Positions 17,702 to 26,285 of a stretch of DNA of 64,000 nucleotides are shown piece after piece. This DNA comes from Modestobacter roseus (GTDB lineage Bacteria; Actinomycetota; Actinomycetes; Mycobacteriales; Geodermatophilaceae), in assembly GCF_007994135.1 (NCBI RefSeq), contig NZ_VLKF01000001.1, forward strand, positions 3,534,001 to 3,598,000, read 5' to 3'. Within the stretch, counting starts at the first letter, position 1; each line of letters starts with the position of its first letter. Below the pieces are notes generated by a model that saw only the letters and a list, made by a program, of their open reading frames with translations, did no database searches and had not been told where the DNA came from. The translations under genes and the position numbers were made by a program.

Positions 17702-19306
17702 TCAGAAGGTGAAGCGGGCGACGCTGCCGCGCAGGTCGCTGGCCATCCGGGACAGCTCGTCCACGGCCTGCCGGGTCTGCCCCAGCGCCTGCGTGGTCGA
17801 GGACGCCGCGCTGGAGACGCCGGTGATGTTCGCGGCGATCTCCGTCGAGCCGCCCGCGGCCTCCTGCACCGACCGGGACATCTCGTTCGTCGTCGCCGTC
17901 TGCTCCTCCACCGCGCTGGCGATGGTCAGCTGGAAGTCGTTGATGCTGCCGATGACCTCGCTGATCCGGCCGATCGCGGCCACCGCACCCGAGGTGTCGC
18001 CCTGGATGGCCTCCACCCGGCGCGCGATGTCCTCGGTCGCCTTCGCCGTCTCCTGGGCCAGCTCCTTCACCTCGTTCGCCACGACGGCGAAGCCCTTGCC
18101 CGCCTCACCGGCCCGCGCCGCCTCGATGGTCGCGTTCAGCGCCAGCAGGTTCGTCTGCTCGGCGATGCTGGTGATCACCTTCACCACGTTGCCGATCTCG
18201 GTCGAGGACACCCCGAGCTTCGTGATCGTCTCCGTCGTCGCCTGCGCCTCCCCGACCGCCTGCGCCGCCACCCGCGCCGCCTCGTTGGCGTTCTGGCTGA
18301 TCTCCCGGATCGACGCACCCATCTGCTCCGCGCCCGCGGCCACGGTGGCCACGTTGCGCGACACCTCGTCGGCGGCGGCCGAGACCACCCCGGACTGGGC
18401 CGAGGTCTCCTCCGCCGACGCCGAGATCTGCCCGGCCGACGCCGACAGCTCCTCCGACGAGGCCGCCACCGCATCGGCCGACGCGACCACCGCGGCCATC
18501 ACCGACCGCAGCTGGGTCATCGCGCCGTCCAGCGCCACCGCCGTCCGGCCCACCTCGTCCCGGGAGGCGACGTCGGCCGTGCGGGTCAGGTCGCCGGCGG
18601 CGAGCCCCTCGGCCGCGTGCTGCACCCGGCGCAGCCCGGCAGTGATCCGGCGGGCCACCAGCACCCCGATCGCCAGCGCCGCAGCGGCTCCGATCACGAT
18701 CACGCCGACCAGCACCCAGCGCGTCTCCTGGAAGGACGCCCGCGCCTCGGCCGCCTCGGCTGCTGCGTTGTCCTGGCGCAGGGTCGCGAGCTCGTCCAGG
18801 TCGGTCAGGATGGACTCGGCGATCGGATCGGCCTCGGCGGCACGGGCCGCCGACCACGCGGCCAGGTCACCGGCGTCGGCCAGGTCGTCGAGGCCCGGCA
18901 TCACGGCCTTGAACTCGTTCACCTCCGCCAGCGCGTGGTCGATGAGCTCGCGACTGCGCGCCGTCGGCCGGGTCGCCAGGTAGTGCGACGCCGCGCGCGC
19001 CAGCCCCTGGTAGGCGGCCTGCCGGTCGCCCATGTAGCCCTGCTTCTCCATGGGGTCATTCGCGACGGCGTAGTTCACGGCCGACAGCCGCAGCGCGTAG
19101 AGCTCACCCCGGACGGCCTCGACGTCGACGGTGCCGACGAGCTCGTCCTGGTACATGGCCTCCGTCGTGCCGGCCGACTCACCCAGGCTGCGCAGCCCCA
19201 CCAGCCCCACGCCGACGGCCACGACGACGGCCAGCCCCACGGCGGCGACGATCTTGGCCAGGATCCCGCGCAACCGGAACCGGGCGAGGACGGATGGTGC
19301 ACTCAC
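17702..19306 (-). CDS. methyl-accepting chemotaxis protein 2
   Basis: The 534-residue receptor has TM1 near residues 15-37, a four-helix-bundle-like sensor to about 195, TM2 near 198-220, HAMP, and a signalling domain with its tip near residues 380-415. The C-terminus reads GSVARFTF. I chose GTG 19304-19306 ([14 protein letters not shown]) because GGAGG sits eight bases upstream; an in-frame ATG at 19393 would add 29 residues of basic, unconserved sequence. From HAMP onward it is almost identical to its neighbours, while the sensing half is unrelated in detail, so the five receptors report different stimuli to one CheA-CheW system. Confidence 0.92.
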   Translation of the reverse strand: MSAPSVLARFRLRGILAKIVAAVGLAVVVAVGVGLVGLRSLGESAGTTEAMYQDELVGTVDVEAVRGELYALRLSAVNYAVANDPMEKQGYMGDRQAAYQGLARAASHYLATRPTARSRELIDHALAEVNEFKAVMPGLDDLADAGDLAAWSAARAAEADPIAESILTDLDELATLRQDNAAAEAAEARASFQETRWVLVGVIVIGAAAALAIGVLVARRITAGLRRVQHAAEGLAAGDLTRTADVASRDEVGRTAVALDGAMTQLRSVMAAVVASADAVAASSEELSASAGQISASAEETSAQSGVVSAAADEVSRNVATVAAGAEQMGASIREISQNANEAARVAAQAVGEAQATTETITKLGVSSTEIGNVVKVITSIAEQTNLLALNATIEAARAGEAGKGFAVVANEVKELAQETAKATEDIARRVEAIQGDTSGAVAAIGRISEVIGSINDFQLTIASAVEEQTATTNEMSRSVQEAAGGSTEIAANITGVSSAASSTTQALGQTRQAVDELSRMASDLRGSVARFTF

Positions 19307-19445
19307 GGGTGGCCTCCTGGGCTCGAGCTGGGTCGACCGGTCCGTCGGTCGGCGGTGCCGCGGCCGGTCATGGCTGGGTCCCCTGGGACGCATGTGACTC
19401 GGTCTCGTCCGGCAGATCGTCGGGCAGCGGAACGGCCCGATCGTT

Positions 19446-19473
19446 GATCATCTCGGCGTGTCGCGCCGCTGAC
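19446..19473 (-). promoter_or_regulatory. degenerate receptor-upstream element at receptor 2
   Basis: Minus strand: GTCAGC, 16 bases, ATGATC. This is the GTCGAC-N16-ATGGTC pattern with three mismatches at unchanged spacing, 140 bases before the chosen start. Confidence 0.35.
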
Positions 19474-19547
19474 CTGCGGAAAGACCGGTGACCGTCGACC
19501 GGGGACGACGAGTCGACACCCCGCTCGGGCGACGGGAGCCGGGAACG

Positions 19548-19588
19548 CAGCAGGGCCGCACGGACCCGAGGTCCGAGCGGCCCTGCTG
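19548..19588 (-). terminator. hairpin terminator after chemoreceptor 3
   Basis: CAGCAGGGCCGC (19548-19559) pairs with 19577-19588, and an inner CGGACC/GGTCCG stem with a 3-base loop stacks on it. It is 17 bases from the receptor stop. Confidence 0.8.
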
Positions 19589-19605
19589 TGCGGTGGAGCG
19601 GGGGA

Positions 19606-21213
19606 TCAGAAGGTGAAGCGGGCGACACTGCCGCGCAGGTCGCTGGCCATCCGGGACAGCTCGTCCACGGCCTGCCGGGTCTGGGTGAGCGCCTGCGTGG
19701 TCGAGGACGCCGCGCTGGAGACGCCGGTGATGTTGGCGGCGATCTCCGTCGAGCCGCCCGCGGCTTCCTGCACCGACCGGGACATCTCGTTCGTCGTCGC
19801 CGTCTGCTCCTCCACCGCGCTGGCGATCGTGAGCTGGAAGTCGTTGATGCTGCCGATGACCTCGCTGATCCGACCGATCGCGGCCACCGCCCCGCTGGTG
19901 TCGCCCTGGATGGCCTCCACCCGGCGGGCGATGTCCTCGGTCGCCTTCGCCGTCTCCTGGGCCAGCTCCTTCACCTCGTTCGCCACCACCGCGAAGCCCT
20001 TGCCCGCCTCACCGGCCCGCGCCGCCTCGATGGTCGCGTTCAGCGCCAGCAGGTTCGTCTGCTCCGCGATGCTGGTGATCACCTTCACCACGTTGCCGAT
20101 CTCGGTCGAGGAGATGCCCAGCTTCTCGATCGTCTCCGTCGTCGTCTGCGCCTCGCTGACCGCCTGTGCCGCCACCCGCGCCGCCTCGTTGGCGTTCTGG
20201 CTGATCTCCCGGATCGACGCACCCATCTGCTCCGCGCCCGCGGCCACCGTCCCGACGTTGCGGGAGACCTCCTCCGCCGCCGCCGACACGACGTTCGACT
20301 GCGCCGAGGTCTCCTCCGCCGACGCCGAGATCTGCGCCGAGGACGCGCTCAGCTCCTCCGACGACGCCGCCACCGCGTCCGCCGACCCGGCCACCGAGGC
20401 CAGCACCGACCGCAGGCTCTCCTGCGCCGCCGCCAGCGAGGCCGCCATCCGGCCGATCTCGTCCAGGTCACGGACCTGCGGGGTCCGGGTCAGGTCGCCC
20501 GACGCCATCGCCTCCACCGACTGCTGCACCGAGCGGACGGTCACGAGCACCCGGCGGACGACGAGGACCGCCAGGACGCCGGCCACCAGGATCGCCACCA
20601 CCGCCGTGACGAGCAGCGAGGTGATGGACGCGCGCGCCGCAGCCGCGGCCTCCTGGTTCCGCTGGTCGGCCACCGCGGACTGCGCGAGCCCCTCTTCCTC
20701 CAGCCCGTCAGCGATGTCGTCGAAGAACGGCTGCATGGCCTCCCGGACCAGCTGGCCGTAGCCGGCCAGGTCACCGGAGGCGCCCAGCGGGAAAGCGGTC
20801 GTCGTCAGCAGGTCCAGCAGGCCCGCGCGGGCGTCCAGGTACTTGTCCATCGCCGCCTGGTCCACGATGTGCGGCTCGTACTCGGCCAGCGCAGCGTCGA
20901 CGTCGGCCTGCTTCTCCTCCATCTGACCGATCAGCTCCTGCTGACGCGCCGGGTCGGAGAAGGCGTACTCGAGCACCCGGGCCCGGTGCGCCGCCGTCGC
21001 GCGCTGCACGGCGGACAGGTCGTTGAGCGGGCGCAGGTTCTCCTCGTAGAGGAGCTCCTGGCTCGCCGCACGCTCCTCGATGCGCCACGCGGCGAAGGCG
21101 CTGGTGGCGAGCACCACCACTGCGAGCAGGGCCACGACGGCCCCGATCTTGACACCGATCGACCGGTCGGTGAACCACGCGAGCCTCCGGGGAGGCGTGG
21201 CGACAGCGTTCAT
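19606..21213 (-). CDS. methyl-accepting chemotaxis protein 3
   Basis: The 535-residue receptor starts at ATG 21211-21213 ([24 protein letters not shown]) with GGAG five bases upstream. TM1 is about residues 20-42, the sensor helix bundle about 43-190, TM2 about 193-215, then HAMP and signalling domain (tip about residues 375-415), ending GSVARFTF. The sensor contains [31 protein letters not shown], typical of 4HB_MCP domains. The cytoplasmic half differs from receptor 2 at only a few positions, including shared [13 protein letters not shown] and [17 protein letters not shown], so these two form a subgroup. Confidence 0.93.
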   Translation of the reverse strand: MNAVATPPRRLAWFTDRSIGVKIGAVVALLAVVVLATSAFAAWRIEERAASQELLYEENLRPLNDLSAVQRATAAHRARVLEYAFSDPARQQELIGQMEEKQADVDAALAEYEPHIVDQAAMDKYLDARAGLLDLLTTTAFPLGASGDLAGYGQLVREAMQPFFDDIADGLEEEGLAQSAVADQRNQEAAAAARASITSLLVTAVVAILVAGVLAVLVVRRVLVTVRSVQQSVEAMASGDLTRTPQVRDLDEIGRMAASLAAAQESLRSVLASVAGSADAVAASSEELSASSAQISASAEETSAQSNVVSAAAEEVSRNVGTVAAGAEQMGASIREISQNANEAARVAAQAVSEAQTTTETIEKLGISSTEIGNVVKVITSIAEQTNLLALNATIEAARAGEAGKGFAVVANEVKELAQETAKATEDIARRVEAIQGDTSGAVAAIGRISEVIGSINDFQLTIASAVEEQTATTNEMSRSVQEAAGGSTEIAANITGVSSAASSTTQALTQTRQAVDELSRMASDLRGSVARFTF

Positions 21214-21385
21214 GGTGGCTCCAGAGGGGGGTTCGAGAGGAGAAGCGGCAGCCGGCGTCGTCGCCCTGCCGCGGTCGATCCCCCGCGGCGGGCGGATCGG
21301 CGTACGGACTGATGGTGGCGGCTCGCAACGGTCGCGACCGCGCCAGCCGAGCCGTGTCGGGGCGGCTCACCCCAGAAAGACGGGC

Positions 21386-21413
21386 CACCGGTCCCGACCG
21401 GCGCCTTGTCGAC
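21386..21413 (-). promoter_or_regulatory. possible receptor-upstream element at receptor 3
   Basis: Minus strand: GTCGAC, 16 bases, CCGGTG. Only the first half-site is exact and the second matches three of six positions, so this is the weakest copy; spacing and position (173 bases upstream) agree with the rest. Confidence 0.3.
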
Positions 21414-21443
21414 ACGCCCCTCGACGATCCCGCCGGGAACGGC

Positions 21444-21480
21444 GACGGCCGCCCCGCCCGGAGCGGGCGGAGCGGCCGTC
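21444..21480 (-). terminator. hairpin terminator after chemoreceptor 4
   Basis: GACGGCCGC (21444-21452) pairs with GCGGCCGTC (21472-21480); inner GCCCG/CGGGC stem. It is 20 bases from the receptor stop. Nearly the same hairpin recurs at 23691-23727. Confidence 0.8.
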
Positions 21481-21499
21481 GGGGCGCGCCGGATCGGGG

Positions 21500-23482
21500 T
21501 CAGTAGGTGAAGCGGGCGACGCTCCCGCGCAGGTCGCTGGCCATCCGGGACAGCTCGTCGACGGCCTGCCGGGTCTGCCCCAGTGCCTGGTTGGTGGAAC
21601 CGGCGGCGGTGGAGACCCCGGTGATGTTCCGGGCGATCTCGGTGCTCCCGCCGGCGGCCTCCTGGATCGACCGGGACATCTCGTTGGTGGTGGCCGTCTG
21701 CTCCTCCACCGCGCTGGCGATCGTCAGCTGGAAGTCGTTGATGCTGCCGATGACCTCGCTGATCCGACCGATCGCCGCCACCGCACCCGAGGTGTCGCCC
21801 TGGATCGCCTCCACCCGACGCGCGATGTCCTCCGTCGCCCGGGCCGTCTCCTGGGCCAGCTCCTTGACCTCGTTGGCGACGACGGCGAAGCCCTTGCCGG
21901 CGTCCCCGGCGCGCGCCGCCTCGATCGTGGCGTTGAGCGCCAGCAGGTTGGTCTGCTCCGCGATGCTCGTGATGGCCTTCACCACCGCACCGATCTCCTG
22001 CGAGCTCGCGCCCAGCTTCTCGATCGTCTCCGTCGTCGACCGCGCCTCGCTCACCGCCTGCGCCGCCACCCGGGTGGCGTCGTTGACGTTCTGGCTGATC
22101 TCCCGGATCGCCGAACCCATCTCATCCGCACCCGCAGCCACGGTCGCCACGTTCCGCGACACCTCCTCGGCGGCGGCGGAGACCACCCCGGACTGGGCCG
22201 AGGTCTCCTCCGCCGACGCCGAGATCTGCGCCGACGACGCGCTCAGCTCCTCCGACGACGCCGCCACCGCATCGGCCGAGGCCGCGACGCCGCTGAGCAC
22301 GCCCCGCAGCTCGTCCAGGGCGCCGTCCAGCGTCCGCCCCATCGAGCTGAGCTCATCGGTGCCCTGCATCCCGCAGCGTTCGGTCAGATCGCCGCCACCG
22401 AGCTGCAGCAGGACGTAGGACACCCGGCGCAGGGCTCGGTTGATGCCCACGACCACCAGGACCATCACCGTGAAGACCGCCGCGGTGATCAGCATGCCCA
22501 GTGCGGCCAGCACGATCAGCTGCTGGGTGGCCTCGGCCTGCCGCTCGGCAGCGAGCTCGCCCAGGACACCGGTCAGCTCGGACTCCAGCCCGCCCAGCAC
22601 CGCGATCCGGTCGGTCGCCTGGGCGAACCAGCTGGTCGGGTCGACACCGAAACCCCCGGCGCCCGCACCGGACAGGGCGAGCTCCTCGGTCGCGGCGACG
22701 GCCTGGAACTCGGGGCCCTGCCGGGCTTCCCGGAGACGGTCGACGACACGCTGCGGTGCCAGCTGCTCGACCCGGTCCAGTTCATCAGCGACGACAGCCC
22801 GCAGGCCACCGACCGTCGCCAGCTGCCCCGGGGCGAAGGCGTCGAGGGTGAAGACGTTGCTCAGCTGGGCCCGCTCCAGCCCGGCCTTCTCCTTCGCCGT
22901 GAGCAAGGCCAGGTGAGCGACCAGGTAACGGCTCTGCGCGGCGTCCGACGACCCTGACGCGATCGTGCCCAGCGAACCGAGCAGCGCGTCGTTCGCCGTC
23001 GTGTACCAGCCGATCCGCTCCGGGATCGGCGGGGTGAGGGCGTCGACCGCACTGCGTGCACCGGCCAGGTCATCGAGCTCCGCGACCGCACCCCGGACGG
23101 ACTCCCGGAGCTCGTCGGAGAGGGCACTGTCGGACCCGAGAACGCCGTCCAACGCCCCCAGCCGGCTGTCCAGCTGCTCCCGGGCGGCCCCCATCTCCTC
23201 GGCGAACCGGGCGCCGCTGGAGGAGAGGTACACGCTGCTGGTCCCGCGTTCCACCTGGACCGCGTCGACGACGCCACCCACGGCAGCCACCAGGGACACC
23301 GCCGATTCCAGCTCGGCCGCCTCGCTACGAGCCTGCCAGTCGGTCGCCACCTGGGGGCCGAGCAGTCCCAGGAAGGCGAGCAGGGGAAGGCCGCCGATGA
23401 GGAGCAGGCGAGTCCGGACGCGCAGCGAGGACAGCCACCGCGCGGGGGACCAGGGACGACGATCTGACGTGGGAAGGGACAT
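21500..23482 (-). CDS. methyl-accepting chemotaxis protein 4 with NIT-like (nitrate/nitrite) sensor
   Basis: The 660-residue receptor is about 125 residues longer than its neighbours because of a larger sensor. After TM1 (about 28-48) come [17 protein letters not shown] and [11 protein letters not shown], then [24 protein letters not shown] and [19 protein letters not shown]. The ERG, the conserved GLERA block and the W-x-x-A-x-x-R-I pattern are hallmarks of the NIT domain known from nitrate- and nitrite-responsive receptors, so inorganic nitrogen oxides are the best guess for ligand. TM2 is about residues 325-347, followed by HAMP and the usual signalling tip (about 505-540), ending ARFTY. 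ATG 23480-23482 follows a GGAG site. Confidence 0.9.
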   Translation of the reverse strand: MSLPTSDRRPWSPARWLSSLRVRTRLLLIGGLPLLAFLGLLGPQVATDWQARSEAAELESAVSLVAAVGGVVDAVQVERGTSSVYLSSSGARFAEEMGAAREQLDSRLGALDGVLGSDSALSDELRESVRGAVAELDDLAGARSAVDALTPPIPERIGWYTTANDALLGSLGTIASGSSDAAQSRYLVAHLALLTAKEKAGLERAQLSNVFTLDAFAPGQLATVGGLRAVVADELDRVEQLAPQRVVDRLREARQGPEFQAVAATEELALSGAGAGGFGVDPTSWFAQATDRIAVLGGLESELTGVLGELAAERQAEATQQLIVLAALGMLITAAVFTVMVLVVVGINRALRRVSYVLLQLGGGDLTERCGMQGTDELSSMGRTLDGALDELRGVLSGVAASADAVAASSEELSASSAQISASAEETSAQSGVVSAAAEEVSRNVATVAAGADEMGSAIREISQNVNDATRVAAQAVSEARSTTETIEKLGASSQEIGAVVKAITSIAEQTNLLALNATIEAARAGDAGKGFAVVANEVKELAQETARATEDIARRVEAIQGDTSGAVAAIGRISEVIGSINDFQLTIASAVEEQTATTNEMSRSIQEAAGGSTEIARNITGVSTAAGSTNQALGQTRQAVDELSRMASDLRGSVARFTY

Positions 23483-23592
23483 GACCGGCTCCAGGGCACT
23501 CGTGGCGAGGACGAGGACAGGGTGGAGCGCCCGAAACCGCAGGGTGCCGTAAACCAGGCTGTGTCGCTCGATCCAGGTATGGAAACCCGGAC

Positions 23593-23620
23593 GACCATCT
23601 CGCCAGGTCTCCGGGTCGAC
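23593..23620 (-). promoter_or_regulatory. conserved receptor-upstream element, copy at receptor 4
   Basis: Minus strand: GTCGAC (23615-23620), 16 bases, ATGGTC (23593-23598), followed by GTCC and TTTCC. It lies 111 bases before the ATG, almost the same distance as for receptor 5. Confidence 0.55.
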
Positions 23621-23690
23621 ACATCTCCCCCGCCCCGGAGACCACCGCCCTGGACCTCGCGGGCCCTGCGGACGATGCCGCCGGAACGGC

Positions 23691-23727
23691 GACGGCCGCC
23701 CCGCCCGGGATGGGCGGAGCGGCCGTC
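23691..23727 (-). terminator. hairpin terminator after chemoreceptor 5
   Basis: GACGGCCGC (23691-23699) pairs with GCGGCCGTC (23719-23727), with an inner GCCC/GGGC stem. It is 20 bases from the receptor stop and nearly identical to the hairpin at 21444-21480. Confidence 0.8.
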
Positions 23728-23747
23728 GGGGCGTGCCTGGTCGGGGG

Positions 23748-25361
23748 TCAGTAGGTGAAGCGGGCGACGCTGCCGCGCAGGTCGCTGGCCATCCGGGACA
23801 GCTCGTCCACGGCCTGCCGGGTCTGCCCCAGCGCCTGCGTGGTCGAGGACGCCGCGCTGGAGACGCCGGTGATGTTCGCGGCGATCTCCGTCGAGCCGCC
23901 CGCGGCCTCCTGCACCGACCGGGACATCTCGTTCGTCGTCGCCGTCTGCTCCTCCACCGCGCTGGCGATGGTCAGCTGGAAGTCGTTGATGCTGCCGATG
24001 ACCTCGCTGATCCGCCCGATCGCGGCCACCGCACCCGAGGTGTCGCCCTGGATCGCCTCCACCCGGCGCGCGATGTCCTCCGTCGCCCGCGCCGTCTCCT
24101 GGGCCAGCTCCTTCACCTCGTTCGCCACGACCGCGAACCCCTTGCCGGCGTCCCCGGCCCGGGCCGCCTCGATCGTCGCGTTCAGCGCCAGCAGGTTCGT
24201 CTGCTCCGCGATCGAGGTGATGGCCTTGACCACCTCACCGATCTCCCGGGAGCTGTCGCCCAGCTTGGTCACCGTGACCGTGGTGGCCTCGGCCTCGGCC
24301 ACCGCCTGCGCCGCCACCCGCGCCGCTTCGTTCGCGTTCTGGCTGATCTCCCGGATCGACGCACCCATCTCCTCCGCACCCGCGGCCACCGTGCCCACGT
24401 TGCGCGACACCTCCTCCGCCGCCGCCGACACCACGTTCGACTGCGCCGAGGTCTCCTCCGCCGACGCCGAGATCTGCGCCGAGGACGCGCTCAGCTCCTC
24501 CGACGCCGCCGCCACGGCATCCGAGGACGCCACCACCGACGCCATCACCGACCGCAGCTCGGCGAGCGCACCGTCCACGGCCGCGCCGACCTGCCCGAGC
24601 TCGTCCCTGGTCGTCAGCCCGACGGTCGTGGTCAGGTCGCCCGCCGCGAGCGCCCGGGCGGCGTCCTGCACCCGGCGCAGCCCGCGCGCGATGCCGCGGG
24701 CCACCATCAACCCGACGGTCACGGCCGCGACGACCCCGGCGATCAGCGTGGCCAGCACGACGAGACGCGCTGCCTCGGCCTCCTCCCGGGCAGCAGCAGC
24801 CGCGGTCGAGGCGCTGGCCCGCTCCTCCTCCGCCAGCTCACCGAGACCGGTCGTCGCCTCGGTGAGGAGGAGGTTCTGGCTGTTGGCCGCGATCCAGCCG
24901 GCGTAGTCGTTGGCCACGGCCCGCGGCGCGAGCACGTCGGTCGAGAAGACCGACCACTGGTCCACGAGGGCATCAGCCTCGTCCAGCACCGCACGCTTCG
25001 CGCTGTTGCTGGTGGCCGCCGCGTAGGCCGACCGGTGCTCCTCGTACCGGGTGAGCACTTCGGGGATGGCGGCGAGCGCCTGCTGGGTGGCGGCGCCATC
25101 GACGGCCAGCGCGGCATTGCGCGACTGGACCCGGAGTTCTTGCACGTCGTCCTGCATCGCCGCGATCGCGCTGAGGCTGGTGAGGTTGTTGCTGTAGATC
25201 TGCTCGGTGCGATCGGCGGCTGAGTTCAGTGCCTGGATCCCGACGACGCCGATCACTGTGCCAGCCAGGGCCGCAGTGCCGATGCCCGTGAGGATCTTGG
25301 TGCTGACGTGGCGGTCGCCCCACCAGGAGCGCTTCGGGGACGGGGGGATCGATGCGGACAT
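23748..25361 (-). CDS. methyl-accepting chemotaxis protein 5
   Basis: The 537-residue receptor starts at ATG 25359-25361 ([19 protein letters not shown]) with GGAG seven bases upstream; a longer in-frame start would add 45 residues of arginine-rich leader and is unlikely. TM1 is about residues 25-45, the helix-bundle sensor about 46-195 ([31 protein letters not shown]), TM2 about 200-222, then HAMP and signalling tip (about 380-415), ending GSVARFTY. It is the receptor closest to cheW-cheA but is separated from cheW by a terminator and 476 bases holding two copies of the GTCGAC-N16-ATGGTC element. Confidence 0.93.
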   Translation of the reverse strand: MSASIPPSPKRSWWGDRHVSTKILTGIGTAALAGTVIGVVGIQALNSAADRTEQIYSNNLTSLSAIAAMQDDVQELRVQSRNAALAVDGAATQQALAAIPEVLTRYEEHRSAYAAATSNSAKRAVLDEADALVDQWSVFSTDVLAPRAVANDYAGWIAANSQNLLLTEATTGLGELAEEERASASTAAAAAREEAEAARLVVLATLIAGVVAAVTVGLMVARGIARGLRRVQDAARALAAGDLTTTVGLTTRDELGQVGAAVDGALAELRSVMASVVASSDAVAAASEELSASSAQISASAEETSAQSNVVSAAAEEVSRNVGTVAAGAEEMGASIREISQNANEAARVAAQAVAEAEATTVTVTKLGDSSREIGEVVKAITSIAEQTNLLALNATIEAARAGDAGKGFAVVANEVKELAQETARATEDIARRVEAIQGDTSGAVAAIGRISEVIGSINDFQLTIASAVEEQTATTNEMSRSVQEAAGGSTEIAANITGVSSAASSTTQALGQTRQAVDELSRMASDLRGSVARFTY

Positions 25362-25474
25362 GGCGTGCTCCAGAACGGCAGGGGAAGGGCGTCGGGACAG
25401 AGCGTGGTGGAAACGGAAACGTGCGGTGTCGACCGCGCCCGCGTGTCGGACCGATCGGTACAGGAATTGCCGCT

Positions 25475-25502
25475 GACCATTTCCCCCGGTGTCCATGTCG
25501 AC
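25475..25502 (-). promoter_or_regulatory. conserved receptor-upstream element, proximal copy at receptor 5
   Basis: Minus strand: GTCGAC (25497-25502), 16 bases, ATGGTC (25475-25480). It is 114 bases before the ATG. It lies in the 476-base gene-free stretch 25362-25837, where I see no gene, only this element, a second copy and a terminator. Confidence 0.55.
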
Positions 25503-25719
25503 AACCCCGCGACGGTCCCGGAAACGCCACCGCGGCCACCACCTCGCCCGGGGAAGGGGGCAGGGCAGTGGCCGCGGAGGTGGTGCGTGTCCCGGTCGAG
25601 TGACCGTCGACCGGGGGGGTGTTCGGCTCTACCGGAGTGTGCATTCGGGCCCGACCGGCACGAGACCATTCTCTCGGTTCACGCGGCCTTTGTCGCGCAC
25701 TTCGGGAAAATGGTCGGAC

Positions 25720-25747
25720 GACCATTCCCGGAAGGCGACGTGTCGAC
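25720..25747 (-). promoter_or_regulatory. conserved receptor-upstream element, distal copy at receptor 5
   Basis: Minus strand: GTCGAC (25742-25747), 16 bases, ATGGTC (25720-25725). The ATGGTC half overlaps a perfect palindrome, AATGGTCG-GA-CGACCATT (25708-25725), which only this copy has. Confidence 0.5.
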
Positions 25748-25773
25748 CGGGCGGGCCGGTCGCGGGAACGGCG

Positions 25774-25810
25774 ACGGCCGCCGGCCTCCCGGAGGAGGCA
25801 CGACGGCCGT
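25774..25810 (-). terminator. hairpin terminator after cheW
   Basis: ACGGCCG (25774-25780) pairs with CGGCCGT (25804-25810); an inner GCCTCC/GGAGGC stem. It is 27 bases from the cheW stop and ends the cheA-cheW unit. Confidence 0.7.
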
Positions 25811-25837
25811 CGTGGTCGTGCGGTGCTGGGCCCTTCC

Positions 25838-26284
25838 TCAGGTGCCGACCGCGCGGTTGACGTCGAGGGCGAGCAGCAGCTGCCCGTCGAGCTTGTAGGC
25901 GCCCCGGATCAGGTCGCGGCCGACGCCGTCGAGGGTGTCCGGCGGGGCCTCGAAGTCCCGGACGTTGACGTCGACGACGTCGGCGATGCTGTCGACCAGC
26001 ACGCTGACCGCCTCGCCGTGCAGCCGGATCACGATCACCACCGGCTCCTGGCCCTCGGGCCGGGGCTTGCGGCCCAGCCGCTCGCGCAGCTCGATGGCGG
26101 TGACCACCTGGCCGCGCAGGTTGATCAGCCCGGCGACGGCCGGCGGCGCGAGCGGGACCCGGGTGATGCCCTGGCTGCGGAGCACCTCCTGCACGTGCTC
26201 CACCTCCACGCCGAACAGGTCGCCGTCGAGCCAGAAGGTGGCCAGCTGCGCACTGGCCGGCATCGTGGCGGTCGCACTGCTCAT
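25838..26284 (-). CDS. cheW: CheW chemotaxis coupling protein
   Basis: The 148-residue protein is a single CheW (SH3-like double barrel) domain: FWLDGDLFGVEVEHVQEVLRSQGITRVPLAPPAVAGLINLRGQVVTAIELRERLG, then VIVIRLHGEAVSVLVDSIADVVDV. The LINLRGQVV motif and the VDSI-x-DVV strand are diagnostic. It links CheA to the receptor tips at the membrane array. The ATG at 26282-26284 lies one base after the cheA stop, so the two genes are co-translated. A terminator follows 27 bases after the stop. Confidence 0.95.
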   Translation of the reverse strand: MSSATATMPASAQLATFWLDGDLFGVEVEHVQEVLRSQGITRVPLAPPAVAGLINLRGQVVTAIELRERLGRKPRPEGQEPVVIVIRLHGEAVSVLVDSIADVVDVNVRDFEAPPDTLDGVGRDLIRGAYKLDGQLLLALDVNRAVGT

Positions 26285-26285
26285 G

